Below, one piece after another: positions 20,264 to 29,926 of a stretch of 37,032 nt of DNA; position 1 is the first letter of the stretch; every line of letters begins with the position of its first letter. Under the pieces are notes generated by a model. It ran no database searches. It saw nothing but the letters and a program-made list of their open reading frames with translations, and had not been told where the DNA came from. The stretch comes from an uncultured Acholeplasmatales bacterium. Its GTDB lineage: Bacteria; Bacillota_I; Bacilli_A; Acholeplasmatales; Anaeroplasmataceae. Made by a program: the position numbers and the translations under genes. The stretch spans positions 1 through 37,032 of the forward strand of contig CAJOQR010000125.1 of assembly GCA_905236965.1 (NCBI GenBank), given 5' to 3'.

Positions 20264-21199
20264 ATGAAAAAATCAATTGATACTCAATATGGAAAATTAG
20301 ATTATGTTGAATCATTTTTTACTGGTAAAGTTGATATTTATTTAAATGGAAAACAAGCAATTAAAAAAAAGAAAAAAGAATTTCAAATAGAGACTACTAA
20401 TAATACAAATGATTTAAATACTAGTTTAATTGATATTCATATTTTTGGGAGTTTTATATTTGGAGTTAAGGCAATCTTAAATGGACATTCTTATACAATT
20501 TATGAAAAAGCTAAATGGTATGAATATTTAATTATGATATTATTTATCATTTTAACTATAATATGGGGAAATGTTCCTACTTTATGTAAAATATTACCTA
20601 TTGTTGGTGGAACTATAGGTGGATTTGTTGCTGGATTTATTAATTTTTTAGGCTTTGCTTTAGCAAGGAAAACTGATAAATCATTAATAAAATTAATAAG
20701 CATAATTGGTTCTGGATTATTATCATTTTTCACCTGCTTTTTAATCGCTTTTTGCATTTTATATCCTGGATTAAAGGGTAAAAAATGTTAATGTTGAAAA
20801 CAATGCTGCAAGAGTAATTAATATTGCAGAAAAAGAAACATATTACGCTTATGTTGGTGATTCTTTACACCATTTTATCAAGGGGCTAGTGAAAAATACA
20901 ATTTTGATTCTACTGATAATAAAGTTGTAAGTGTTGATAGAGCTGGATACATAAAATGTAAAAAAAAAGGTAGTGCTAATATTTATGTATATCGTGATTG
21001 GAGTTTTTATGCATATGTTAGTATAAATGTAATAGAAAAACCTGACATTGATTATAATTATGATGAGAATTTAGAAAATGTTGAATTTTCTTATGTTGAT
21101 ATGATTCAAGGAATAAAATTAGAAGGAAATAAAAAATATTATTTAATAGTTCCTAATTATTTTACTAGTGATTATTATATAATTAGAAAAAAATCATAA
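20264..21199 (+). pseudogene. Membrane protein (intact N-terminal ORF 20264..20791) with a frame-disrupted extracellular Big-2-like C-terminal region
   Basis: After the stop at 20791, another frame reads NVNVENNAARVINIAEKETYYAYVGDS, then a third reads FTPFYQGASEKYNFDSTDNKVVSVDRAGYIKCKKKGSANIYVYRDWSFYAYVSINVIEKP...IIRKKS* (ends 21199). Confidence 0.6.
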
Positions 21200-21209
21200 T
21201 AAAATTTAA

Positions 21210-21234
21210 AGAGGAGGTCAATTTGACCTCCTCT
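21210..21234. terminator. Bidirectional terminator between convergent operons
   Basis: agaggaggtca-att-tgacctcctct 11-bp perfect stem; T-rich on the + side and aaaatttaaa (T-rich on the - strand) on the other. Confidence 0.8.
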
Positions 21235-21243
21235 TATGTTATT

Positions 21244-21873
21244 TTACATTTCAGATTCTAATTTATTTAAATCTAAAATTTTATATTTTTTATTATTATT
21301 TTCAATGATTCCTTCTTTACATAATTTTGATATTTCTGTTGATAAAGAAGGTCTTTCAGCATTTAAAAATTGAGCTAAATCTGTTTTTGAATATTCAATT
21401 TCAAATTCTAACTTTTTTCTCATTTTATATTCATTATAAAGATATGCACATATCTTTTTTCTTATGAATTTACAAGATAATAATTTAATATGATTTGATT
21501 GAGTTATTGAATAATCAGAAATATAATTTAATATCTTTTCATTTAAAGATTTATTTAAATTCATTAAATTAAGTAAATCAATTTTTTTTATTGATATTAA
21601 TTTTGCTGTTTTAGATGTAATTGTAAAATTTGCCATATATTGTGGATTTGATGAAAATATTAATGATAAGCCAATTACATCGCCTTTTTTAATTGTTCTT
21701 ATTATTTTTTCATGACCATCATTGTAACTTTTTGTAGCTATAACCTCACCTTTAGTAACTAAAACAATTGATTCACATTGATCAAATTCATGTAAAATTA
21801 TATCACCTTTGGTTGCTTTAAATGTTTGATGATTTATTTTTTTTAAATCTTCATCTTCTATATAAAATTCCAT
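21244..21873 (-). CDS. Crp/Fnr family transcriptional regulator
   Basis: cNMP-fold (ATKGDIILHEFDQCESIVLVTKGEVIATKSYNDGHEKIIRTIKKGDVIGLSLIF) plus C-terminal HTH (YSKTDLAQFLNAERPSLSTEISKLCKEGII). Confidence 0.88.
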   Translation of the reverse strand: MEFYIEDEDLKKINHQTFKATKGDIILHEFDQCESIVLVTKGEVIATKSYNDGHEKIIRTIKKGDVIGLSLIFSSNPQYMANFTITSKTAKLISIKKIDLLNLMNLNKSLNEKILNYISDYSITQSNHIKLLSCKFIRKKICAYLYNEYKMRKKLEFEIEYSKTDLAQFLNAERPSLSTEISKLCKEGIIENNNKKYKILDLNKLESEM

Positions 21874-21887
21874 ATTTTAGAAAAAGA

Positions 21888-23165
21888 CTATAATTTAGCC
21901 TTTTCATCCTCCTTAATTTGTTCTTTTGCAATTGCAAGCATTAATTTAATTCTATTTTCTTGGTTAACCTTAGTTGCAGAAGGGTCATAATCTATTGCTA
22001 CAATATTAGCATCTGGGTGAATAGATTTAATTTTTTTCATAACACCTTTTCCACAAATATGATTTGGAAGGCATCCAAATGGTTGTGCACATACGATATT
22101 TCCATAACCTATTTCAACCAATTCCATCATTTCAGCTGTTAATAGCCAGCCTTCACCCATTTTTGTTCCATGATCTAAAACACCTTCTGATAAATCTTTG
22201 GTGTGAGAAAAATATTTCATAGGTGTAAATTTTGTTTTTGAGATGGAGTTTATCATTAATTTTTCTCTTTTTCTTAAATATTTAATTAAAAATTTATTTA
22301 ATAATGCTCCTTTTAAACTTGTTTTATATAATTGTCTATCATATAAACCATTATATAAACAATATAAAATAAAGCCATATAAGCCTGGTACCATTACTTC
22401 AGCATGCTGTGAAACTAAAAATTCTTCTAACCTATTATTTCCTAATGAAGCATATTTTACATATATTTCACCAACAATACCTACCTTTGGTATTGCATGA
22501 GATAAATCTAATTCTAATTTATTAAAGCATTTAGCAATATAATTTATATTTTTCTTTAAATATCTATATTGATATCCTTTGTTATGCTCAAATTGATTTA
22601 ATATTTCATTTATTAGCTTTATAGATAATTCATAAGAACTACCTTTTTTAATTTCATATGAGCGTGTTTTATTATATAAATACATTATTAAATCGCCATA
22701 TGTCATTGCCGCTGCAACTCTAACAATTAAAGGCAATGTAATTTTTAAACCACTATCTTTTTCTAAATTAGACGCGTTTAAAGAAACAACAGGTATATAT
22801 CCATATCCTGCTTTTTTTAAAGCCTTTCTAAGAAGGTGAATATAATTTGATGCTCTACATCCACCACCTGTTTGTGTTATTAATAATACAACTTTATCTA
22901 AATCGTTTCTATGATTTAATGCATCAATGAATTGGCCTATAACTAATGTTGCAGGATAACATGTGTCATTATGAACATATTTTAATCCCTCTTCAATAAC
23001 CTCTGGACCTTCATTATGCAAAACTTCAACTTTATAATTGCATTGTTTTAAAATTCCTTCAAATAAAGTCATATGAAATTCAAGCATAGAAGGAATTAAT
23101 ATTGTATGAGTTTTACGCATAGAAGCAGTAAATTTTGGATATTTTATTTCATCAATGTTTTGCAT
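21888..23165 (-). CDS. 2-hydroxyacyl-CoA dehydratase-like / activase-associated protein
   Basis: NDTCYPATLVIGQFIDAL, TQTGGGCRASNYIHLLRKAL, QPFGCLPNHICGKGVMKKIK, IDYDPSATKVNQENRIKLML. Start moved from 23171 to 23165 because AGGAGG lies directly against the first ATG. Confidence 0.8.
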   Translation of the reverse strand: MQNIDEIKYPKFTASMRKTHTILIPSMLEFHMTLFEGILKQCNYKVEVLHNEGPEVIEEGLKYVHNDTCYPATLVIGQFIDALNHRNDLDKVVLLITQTGGGCRASNYIHLLRKALKKAGYGYIPVVSLNASNLEKDSGLKITLPLIVRVAAAMTYGDLIMYLYNKTRSYEIKKGSSYELSIKLINEILNQFEHNKGYQYRYLKKNINYIAKCFNKLELDLSHAIPKVGIVGEIYVKYASLGNNRLEEFLVSQHAEVMVPGLYGFILYCLYNGLYDRQLYKTSLKGALLNKFLIKYLRKREKLMINSISKTKFTPMKYFSHTKDLSEGVLDHGTKMGEGWLLTAEMMELVEIGYGNIVCAQPFGCLPNHICGKGVMKKIKSIHPDANIVAIDYDPSATKVNQENRIKLMLAIAKEQIKEDEKAKL

Positions 23166-26085
23166 TTTCATCCTCCTGCTTTAATGCAGAAAATAAACTT
23201 CTAAGTCTTATTTTTACAGCACCTAGATTTGTTATTTCATCTATTTTTATTTGTGTATATATTTTTCCATGTCTTTCTAAAATTTCTTTGCATTCATCAG
23301 ATGTTACAGCATCTAATCCACAGCCAAAAGATACTAATTGTATTAAATTTATATCTTTATTCATAGTTGCAAATTTTGCTGCAGCATATAATCTAGAATG
23401 ATAAGTCCATTGATTTAATACACCTGTTGGGAATTTATCTATTTGATCTGAAATGGAATCTTCAGATATTACTGTTACTCCCATGTCAGATATTAATTTA
23501 TCAATTCCATGATTTACTAAAGGATCAACATGGTATGGTCTTCCTGCTAAAATAACAATAGGCAAATTATTATTTCTAGCATTTATTATATATTGTCTTC
23601 CAGTTAATCTTATATCCTTTAAGAAATTATCATATTCATTATAAGCTAAAGAAGCAGCTTCTTTTATTTCTGGTTTTGTTATTCCTTTATAATATTTTTT
23701 CAAAATAAAATAAATTTTTTCTTCAAAAACATTACGATTATGTATTGAAATAAAATCATGAATAAATGTTACAGAATCTATTGTTCCAACATTATTTAAT
23801 ATTTGCTGAGGATAATATGCAACTACAGGGCAATTAAAATGATTATCGCCTTTATTTTCATCGATATTATATGTCATACAAGGATAGAAGATAGTATTGT
23901 ATCCTTCTTTAATTAATTTTTCAATATGACCATGAACTAATTTTGCTGGATAACAAATTGTATCAGAAGGTATAGTGTTTTGTCCTATTGAATATATTTT
24001 TTCATCTGAAAAGCCTGAATTTATTACATTAAATCCTAAGGTTGTAAAAAATGTATACCAAAATGGATATAGTTCATACATATTTAATGCAAGAGGTATA
24101 GCAATTGTTCCTCTTCCATTTTCTATTTTTTTATTTGTTTTATATCTAGATAATTTATCTTTAATAAATTCATAAATATTTTCACCCTTAACTATATCCT
24201 TTTTAGATAAAGGTTTTTCACATTTATTTCCGCTTATAAATTTATTTGGATTGCTGCCAAAAGTATTTATTGATAATAAGCAATGATTATTACACCCATT
24301 ACAATTTATATTTTTAATTTCATGGTTGAATTTTTTTAATTCATCTTTTGTAATAGTTTTTGATGATTCTATTTTTAAAGATTTTGCATAAAGTGCAGCT
24401 CCATATGCACCCATTAAGCCTGCAATATTTGGACATACAACATTTAGACCTAATTCACGTTCAAATGCTCTTAAAACTGCTTTATTTAAAAATGTTCCAC
24501 CTTGAACAACAATATGCTCACCTAATGCTTTTTTATTTGGAGTTCTAATTACTTTATACAATGCATTTTTTACAACAGAAATTGATAAACCAGCAGAAAT
24601 ATTATCAATTGTTGCGCCATCTTTTTGAGCTTGCTTTACACTAGAATTCATAAATACTGTGCATCTTGAACCTAGATCAACAGGCTTTTTAGCCATCAAG
24701 CCTAAATTTGCAAATTCTGCAATATCATATCCTAAAGCATTTGCGAAGGTTTGTAAAAAAGACCCACATCCAGAAGAGCATGCTTCATTTAAAAATATGT
24801 TTGATATTACATTATTTTCGATTTTAAAGCATTTTATATCTTGTCCACCAATATCTATTATAAAATCTACATTTGGCATAAATTTTTTTGCGGCAGTATA
24901 ATGTGCCATTGTTTCAACTAAGCCACCATCTAAATTAAAAGCATTTTTTGCTAATTCTTCACCATAACCAGTAGAAGCAGAAGCAGCAATTTTAATATTT
25001 GGATATTTATTATATAATTCTTCAAATATTTGCTTTATAACAAAAACTGGATTTCCTTTATTAGGTTGATAATGCTCATATCTAATATTTTCATCTTCAT
25101 CAATTAAAACAAATTTTAAAGTTGTAGAACCTGAATCTATTCCTAAATATAAAATTCCCTCATAATCATCTAAAGAATATGTTGATACCTTATCTTTTTC
25201 GTGCCTTTTTATAAATTCATTATATTCATCTTCATTTGCAAAAAGTGGAGTATTATATTGATAAGTTGCTTTATTTGTGAATTCAATTAATTTATTTATT
25301 GTCTCATCTAAATTAATAACTTCTTTTGAAACTAATGCAGCTCCTATAGCAACATAATATAATGAATTTTCAGGACAAATTCCTTCTGTATGTAATACTT
25401 TATCAAAGCTATTTTTTAATTCAGATAAAAATGTTAATGGACCACCTAAATAAGCAATATTTCCTTTAATTTCTCTTCCTTGAGCAAGGCCTCCTATTGT
25501 TTGATTTACAACTGCATAAAAAATAGAAGCAGCTATATCTGATTTTGATGCACCTTGATTAAGAAGAGGCTGAATATCTGATTTAGCAAAAACTCCACAT
25601 CTTGATGCTATAGAATATAGCTTTTGATGCTCTATAGCTAAATTATTGATTTCTGTTATATCAACATTTAATAATGTAGCCATTTGATCTATAAATGCAC
25701 CAGTTCCACCAGCACATGATCCATTCATTCTAACTTCCATTCCGTCAGTTAAAAATAAAATTTTAGCATCCTCTCCACCTAATTCTATAATGCAATCTGT
25801 TCCAGGAATTAATTTATTTGCAGCGATTCTTGTTGCATAAACTTCTTGTACAAAAGGAATACCAATGCTTTCTGCAATTCCCATTCCTGCAGATCCTGAA
25901 ATTGATAAGCATACTTCATTTGAATCTATAATTTTATCATTTTTTAATTCTTCTATTTTATTTATAATATTATCTTTGATATGAGAATAATGACGCTTAT
26001 AATCTGTATAAATAACATTATCTTGTTCGTCTAGAACAACACATTTTATAGTAGTTGAACCTACATCTAAACCGATTCTCAACAT
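23152..26085 (-). CDS. Acyl-CoA dehydratase activase with tandem BadF/BcrA ATPase domains and DUF2229-like C-terminus
   Basis: Two ATPase repeats (LRIGLDVGSTTIKCVVLDE and LYLGIDSGSTTLKFVLIDE), GGEDAKIL / GGQDIKCF, NGSCAGGTGAFIDQMA / NEACSSGCGSFLQTFA, Cys cluster CNGCNNHC...GNKCEKP, LAGRPYHVDPLVNHGID. Confidence 0.92.
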   Translation of the reverse strand: MLRIGLDVGSTTIKCVVLDEQDNVIYTDYKRHYSHIKDNIINKIEELKNDKIIDSNEVCLSISGSAGMGIAESIGIPFVQEVYATRIAANKLIPGTDCIIELGGEDAKILFLTDGMEVRMNGSCAGGTGAFIDQMATLLNVDITEINNLAIEHQKLYSIASRCGVFAKSDIQPLLNQGASKSDIAASIFYAVVNQTIGGLAQGREIKGNIAYLGGPLTFLSELKNSFDKVLHTEGICPENSLYYVAIGAALVSKEVINLDETINKLIEFTNKATYQYNTPLFANEDEYNEFIKRHEKDKVSTYSLDDYEGILYLGIDSGSTTLKFVLIDEDENIRYEHYQPNKGNPVFVIKQIFEELYNKYPNIKIAASASTGYGEELAKNAFNLDGGLVETMAHYTAAKKFMPNVDFIIDIGGQDIKCFKIENNVISNIFLNEACSSGCGSFLQTFANALGYDIAEFANLGLMAKKPVDLGSRCTVFMNSSVKQAQKDGATIDNISAGLSISVVKNALYKVIRTPNKKALGEHIVVQGGTFLNKAVLRAFERELGLNVVCPNIAGLMGAYGAALYAKSLKIESSKTITKDELKKFNHEIKNINCNGCNNHCLLSINTFGSNPNKFISGNKCEKPLSKKDIVKGENIYEFIKDKLSRYKTNKKIENGRGTIAIPLALNMYELYPFWYTFFTTLGFNVINSGFSDEKIYSIGQNTIPSDTICYPAKLVHGHIEKLIKEGYNTIFYPCMTYNIDENKGDNHFNCPVVAYYPQQILNNVGTIDSVTFIHDFISIHNRNVFEEKIYFILKKYYKGITKPEIKEAASLAYNEYDNFLKDIRLTGRQYIINARNNNLPIVILAGRPYHVDPLVNHGIDKLISDMGVTVISEDSISDQIDKFPTGVLNQWTYHSRLYAAAKFATMNKDINLIQLVSFGCGLDAVTSDECKEILERHGKIYTQIKIDEITNLGAVKIRLRSLFSALKQEDENAKH

Positions 26086-26252
26086 AATATTACACTCCTT
26101 TTTTAAAAAACATTATAATTATATTATTATAAATAAAATAAGTCAATAAATTATTTATCAATTTGTAATAAATATAACAAAAATAAAGATAAAAATTTAA
26201 AACAATTCAAATTTTAATATTTATTTTATGTTTGCTATAAAATGATTTTTTA

Positions 26253-26281
26253 TTGTAAAAACTAAACCTTTATTATATAAT
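26253..26281 (+). promoter_or_regulatory. Candidate sigma-A promoter for the lipoprotein (and possibly cysS)
   Basis: TTGTAA (26253-26258), 17-nt spacer, TATAAT (26276-26281), 35 nt before ATG 26316. Confidence 0.6.
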
Positions 26282-26315
26282 AAAAAAAGATATACGTATT
26301 AAGAGGTAAGATTAA

Positions 26316-28181
26316 ATGAAAAAGTTTTTTAAAATTATTTCTCTTGCATTATCTTTTGTCTTATTAATTACATTAGTATCTTGTAATAATGATATAAAAG
26401 GTTCTCTTGAGATTACTACTACATCAACAAAAATAGAAGCTACAGCTTCTTTTAATAAAAATACTATTTTAGAGGAATCTACAACAATTGTTACAATTAA
26501 ATTATATAATGAGGATGTTTCAGAACAATTAGAAAGAAAGACTGTTAATTTAGGCGATGAAAAAGTACAAGGATCTGTTACTTTTGAAGATTTAACATCA
26601 GATACAACATATGTTTTAAGATTATATGTATCTCATAATGGAACAGAAACATTTATTTGTGAAGCTAATGCTATAACTTCTTCAAGTGGTTCATCAGAAG
26701 AAAAACCTATAGAAATAAATTCAATTGCTGATTTTTATTTAATTGAAGAAGATAGAGATGCATATTATAAATTAATGTGTGATTTAGATTTTATTGATGC
26801 AGCTGATATTAGCATTTGTTCATCATCAGAACCTTTCGAAGGTGTTTTTGATGGTAATGGTCATACTATTTCAAATTATAAAATAGCAACTGGTGAATAT
26901 GCTGGTTTATTTGAATATGCTAAAGATGCAACATTTAAAAATTTAAATTTAAGTAATGTTTATATGAGTTCTTCATCTACATGTAAAAATATTGGTGCTT
27001 TAGTTGGATATGCAACTAATACAATAATAAGTGATGTTTGCTTAAATAATTTTGATTTAATAACACCAAGTTCAAGTTCAACTCCAACAACAACATCTCA
27101 AATTGGAGGATTAGTTGGTGTTATTACAACAGAAGCAGATTCAAATGATGATAAGAATATTTCTGAAATTAAAAATTCTAAAGCCTTAAATATTAATTTT
27201 TCATTAACACAAATAAGACCATCTTCAAATTATTTATTTTATTGTGGTGCATTTGCAGGAAGAATTTCTGGTGAAACAAGTGTTGATAATTGTAAGGCTG
27301 AAGGAGTTTTAGATATAAAAACTAAAAGTTCAAATGGAACTGCATATATTGGCGGATTTGCTGGTGCAATTGAATCTTCTTTAGTTGTATCAAATTCTAT
27401 ATCTATGACATCTATTAGCTTAGTAAGAAATTCAAATACCTTTAGCTTATTATGTATAGGAGGCTTTGCAGGATCTAACGCTGCAGGTCAAATTAATTTA
27501 GATAATTGCTTTGCTGTTGGTGATATTGAAGCATTAAATGATGAGGCTAGAAATTCAAATACAACTAATATTGCTATGAAAGCATTTATTGGTGGTGTTG
27601 TAGGATTAATAACATCTTCACCAAAAGGAGTTAAAAATTGTTATTATGCTAAAGCATGTAATGGAATTAGTGTTGTTCAAGCTGATATAGAACAATCAAC
27701 TAATTATGTAGATAAATGCTTTGTATCAACAACAATAGCATATGTATCAAATGCTATAAAAAATAAAATTTCTGATGTTTATTCATATGATGATTGCTTA
27801 AATGTAAAAGGAATGACTATAGAAGGCGCTGATACTTTATATATCGAATCTGCTAATAATAGTGCTTATGAAAATATTTTTAATCAAGATATTAAGGATT
27901 TATTTGAATTATTTATTAATTCAAGAGAATCTTTTATATTAGAAATGTCAAAATTTGATTATGAATCTTATTCTTATACATATGAAATTTTAGAGGATAC
28001 ATCAATTGAATTATCTAATAATGTTTCAATTGTAATTTTAGGAACTTCTAGTGTTTTAAGTGTTGAATCATCAACTATTATTGTTAAACCTGTTGGATCT
28101 CAAGCATTTAATTCAATTAAAATTTCTATGTTATTTGATGATTTTACAATAAATGCTATTGTTCATATGGTAACAAAATAA
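26316..28181 (+). CDS. Surface lipoprotein with GLUG-like repeats
   Basis: Signal peptide with lipobox LVSC-NND; repeated IGALVGYA, IGGLVGVI, CGAFAGRI, IGGFAGAI, IGGFAGSN, IGGVVGLI motifs. Confidence 0.82.
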   Translation: MKKFFKIISLALSFVLLITLVSCNNDIKGSLEITTTSTKIEATASFNKNTILEESTTIVTIKLYNEDVSEQLERKTVNLGDEKVQGSVTFEDLTSDTTYVLRLYVSHNGTETFICEANAITSSSGSSEEKPIEINSIADFYLIEEDRDAYYKLMCDLDFIDAADISICSSSEPFEGVFDGNGHTISNYKIATGEYAGLFEYAKDATFKNLNLSNVYMSSSSTCKNIGALVGYATNTIISDVCLNNFDLITPSSSSTPTTTSQIGGLVGVITTEADSNDDKNISEIKNSKALNINFSLTQIRPSSNYLFYCGAFAGRISGETSVDNCKAEGVLDIKTKSSNGTAYIGGFAGAIESSLVVSNSISMTSISLVRNSNTFSLLCIGGFAGSNAAGQINLDNCFAVGDIEALNDEARNSNTTNIAMKAFIGGVVGLITSSPKGVKNCYYAKACNGISVVQADIEQSTNYVDKCFVSTTIAYVSNAIKNKISDVYSYDDCLNVKGMTIEGADTLYIESANNSAYENIFNQDIKDLFELFINSRESFILEMSKFDYESYSYTYEILEDTSIELSNNVSIVILGTSSVLSVESSTIIVKPVGSQAFNSIKISMLFDDFTINAIVHMVTK

Positions 28182-28204
28182 TTGTAATAAGGGAGTGATT
28201 TATT

Positions 28205-29533
28205 ATGGGTTTAGTAATCTATAATTCATTGACTAATAAATTAGAAGAATTTAAACCTCAAAATGGAAATAAAGTTAATATGTATGTATGTGGACCTACT
28301 GTTTATAATTATATTCATATTGGAAATGCTAGACCTGTTATATTTTATGATATGTTAAAAAGATATTTAACATTTTTAGGTTATGATGTTTGTTATGCTT
28401 CTAATATTACTGATGTTGATGATAAAATCATTAATCAAGCTATAAAAGAAAATAAAACTGAAAAAGAGGTCGCTAGCTTTTTTGAAAATGCATATTTTGA
28501 TGCAACAAAAACGGTTGGTTCAAAAAAGCCTGATATAATTCCTCATGCTACTGAATATATAGAAGAAATGATATCTTTTATTCAAGAATTAATTGATAAA
28601 GGATATGCATATAATGTAGATGGTGATGTATTTTTTAGAGTTAATAAAATTAAAGATTATGGAGTCCTTTCAAATCAAGTATCTACAGATTTAGAAAGTG
28701 GTGCTAGAATTAATGTTAATGATAAAAAAGAAAATCCATTAGATTTTGCTTTATGGAAAAAAACAGATGCTGGTATTAAATGGGATTCACCTTTTGGAAA
28801 AGGAAGACCAGGATGGCATACTGAATGTGTTGTAATGAATCATAAGCTTTTTGGTACAGGATTAGATATTCATGGTGGTGGTATGGATTTAAAATTTCCT
28901 CATCATGAAAATGAAATTGCTCAATTTGAGGCTTTATATAAAACTCATTTAGCTAAATATTGGATTCATGTTGGAAGACTTGATTTAGCTGGTGCGAAGA
29001 TGAGTAAATCTTTAGGTAATGTTATATATGTTAAGGATTTAAAATCAAGTGTAGAAGGAATGGTTTTAAGAACTTTAATTGTTTTATCTCCTTATAGAAA
29101 TATTATTCCTTATAGTCAAGAATTAGTTGACCAATATAAAAAAGAATATGAAAAATGGCAAAGAGCATATAAACAATCAATTTATGAGCTTCAATATAGA
29201 AACATTGATTTAAAAGAAAATGATGAAAAATATATTGAAAGCTTTAAAGAATATATGAATCAAGATTTTAATGTTCAAAATGTTTTAACATTAATTAATG
29301 AAATTGTTAAAGAAATAAATGTAACATTAAGAGGAAAGAATTTTGAGAGAAATTCTATTTGTATTAATACATTAAAAACAATTTTAGATGTTTTAGGTAT
29401 TGATTTATTTATTGAGAAATTAAATGATGAAGATTTAGAACTTTATACTAAATATAATGATGCTAGAAATATTAAAGATTTTGCCACAGCAGATATTTAT
29501 AGAGCTAAATTAATGGAGCATAACATATTATAA
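28205..29533 (+). CDS. cysS: Cysteinyl-tRNA synthetase
   Basis: MYVCGPTVYNYIHIGNARP, NITDVDDKIINQA, GWHTECVVM, DIHGGGMDLKFPHHENEIAQ, KMSKSLGN. Confidence 0.97.
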   Translation: MGLVIYNSLTNKLEEFKPQNGNKVNMYVCGPTVYNYIHIGNARPVIFYDMLKRYLTFLGYDVCYASNITDVDDKIINQAIKENKTEKEVASFFENAYFDATKTVGSKKPDIIPHATEYIEEMISFIQELIDKGYAYNVDGDVFFRVNKIKDYGVLSNQVSTDLESGARINVNDKKENPLDFALWKKTDAGIKWDSPFGKGRPGWHTECVVMNHKLFGTGLDIHGGGMDLKFPHHENEIAQFEALYKTHLAKYWIHVGRLDLAGAKMSKSLGNVIYVKDLKSSVEGMVLRTLIVLSPYRNIIPYSQELVDQYKKEYEKWQRAYKQSIYELQYRNIDLKENDEKYIESFKEYMNQDFNVQNVLTLINEIVKEINVTLRGKNFERNSICINTLKTILDVLGIDLFIEKLNDEDLELYTKYNDARNIKDFATADIYRAKLMEHNIL

Positions 29534-29907
29534 TGGATATTAATTTATTAAATGGATTATCACTTGCTTATATTGGTGATGCTTATTATGAATTAAAAGT
29601 CAGGACTCATTTTATTAATTTGGGCTATATGAAAGTTAATGATTTGCATAAATTTGTTGTTAAATATACAAGTGGTGATGCTCAAGCTAAATTTATTCAT
29701 TATTTTTTAGAGAAAAATATTTTAAAAGAAGAAGAGATTCTTATTTTTAAAAGAGGAAGAAATTCTCATGTTCATACATCAAGAAAAAATCTTGAATTAA
29801 AAGATTATTTAGATGCTACAGGGTTTGAAGCTATATTTGGATATTTATATTTAAAAAATGAAATAAATAGAATTGATGAATTGATGGATATTATATTTAA
29901 AATATAA
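29533..29907 (+). CDS. mrnC: Mini-ribonuclease III
   Basis: LSLAYIGDAYYELKVRTHFI, FKRGRNSHVHTSRKN, YLDATGFEAIFGYLYL; starts within the cysS stop (TAATG). Confidence 0.94.
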   Translation: MDINLLNGLSLAYIGDAYYELKVRTHFINLGYMKVNDLHKFVVKYTSGDAQAKFIHYFLEKNILKEEEILIFKRGRNSHVHTSRKNLELKDYLDATGFEAIFGYLYLKNEINRIDELMDIIFKI

Positions 29908-29926
29908 AATTGAAGGAGGTTTCTAA

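Noticed and set aside
18319-20757. Minus-strand ORFs 18319-18588 and 20500-20757
   Set aside because: Antisense shadows of the Rhs tip and the 20264 membrane protein; no supporting signals.
21960-24901. Plus-strand ORFs 21960-22142, 22243-22500, 23135-23401, 23975-24175, 24360-24548, 24659-24901
   Set aside because: Antisense to the clear dehydratase-like and activase genes.
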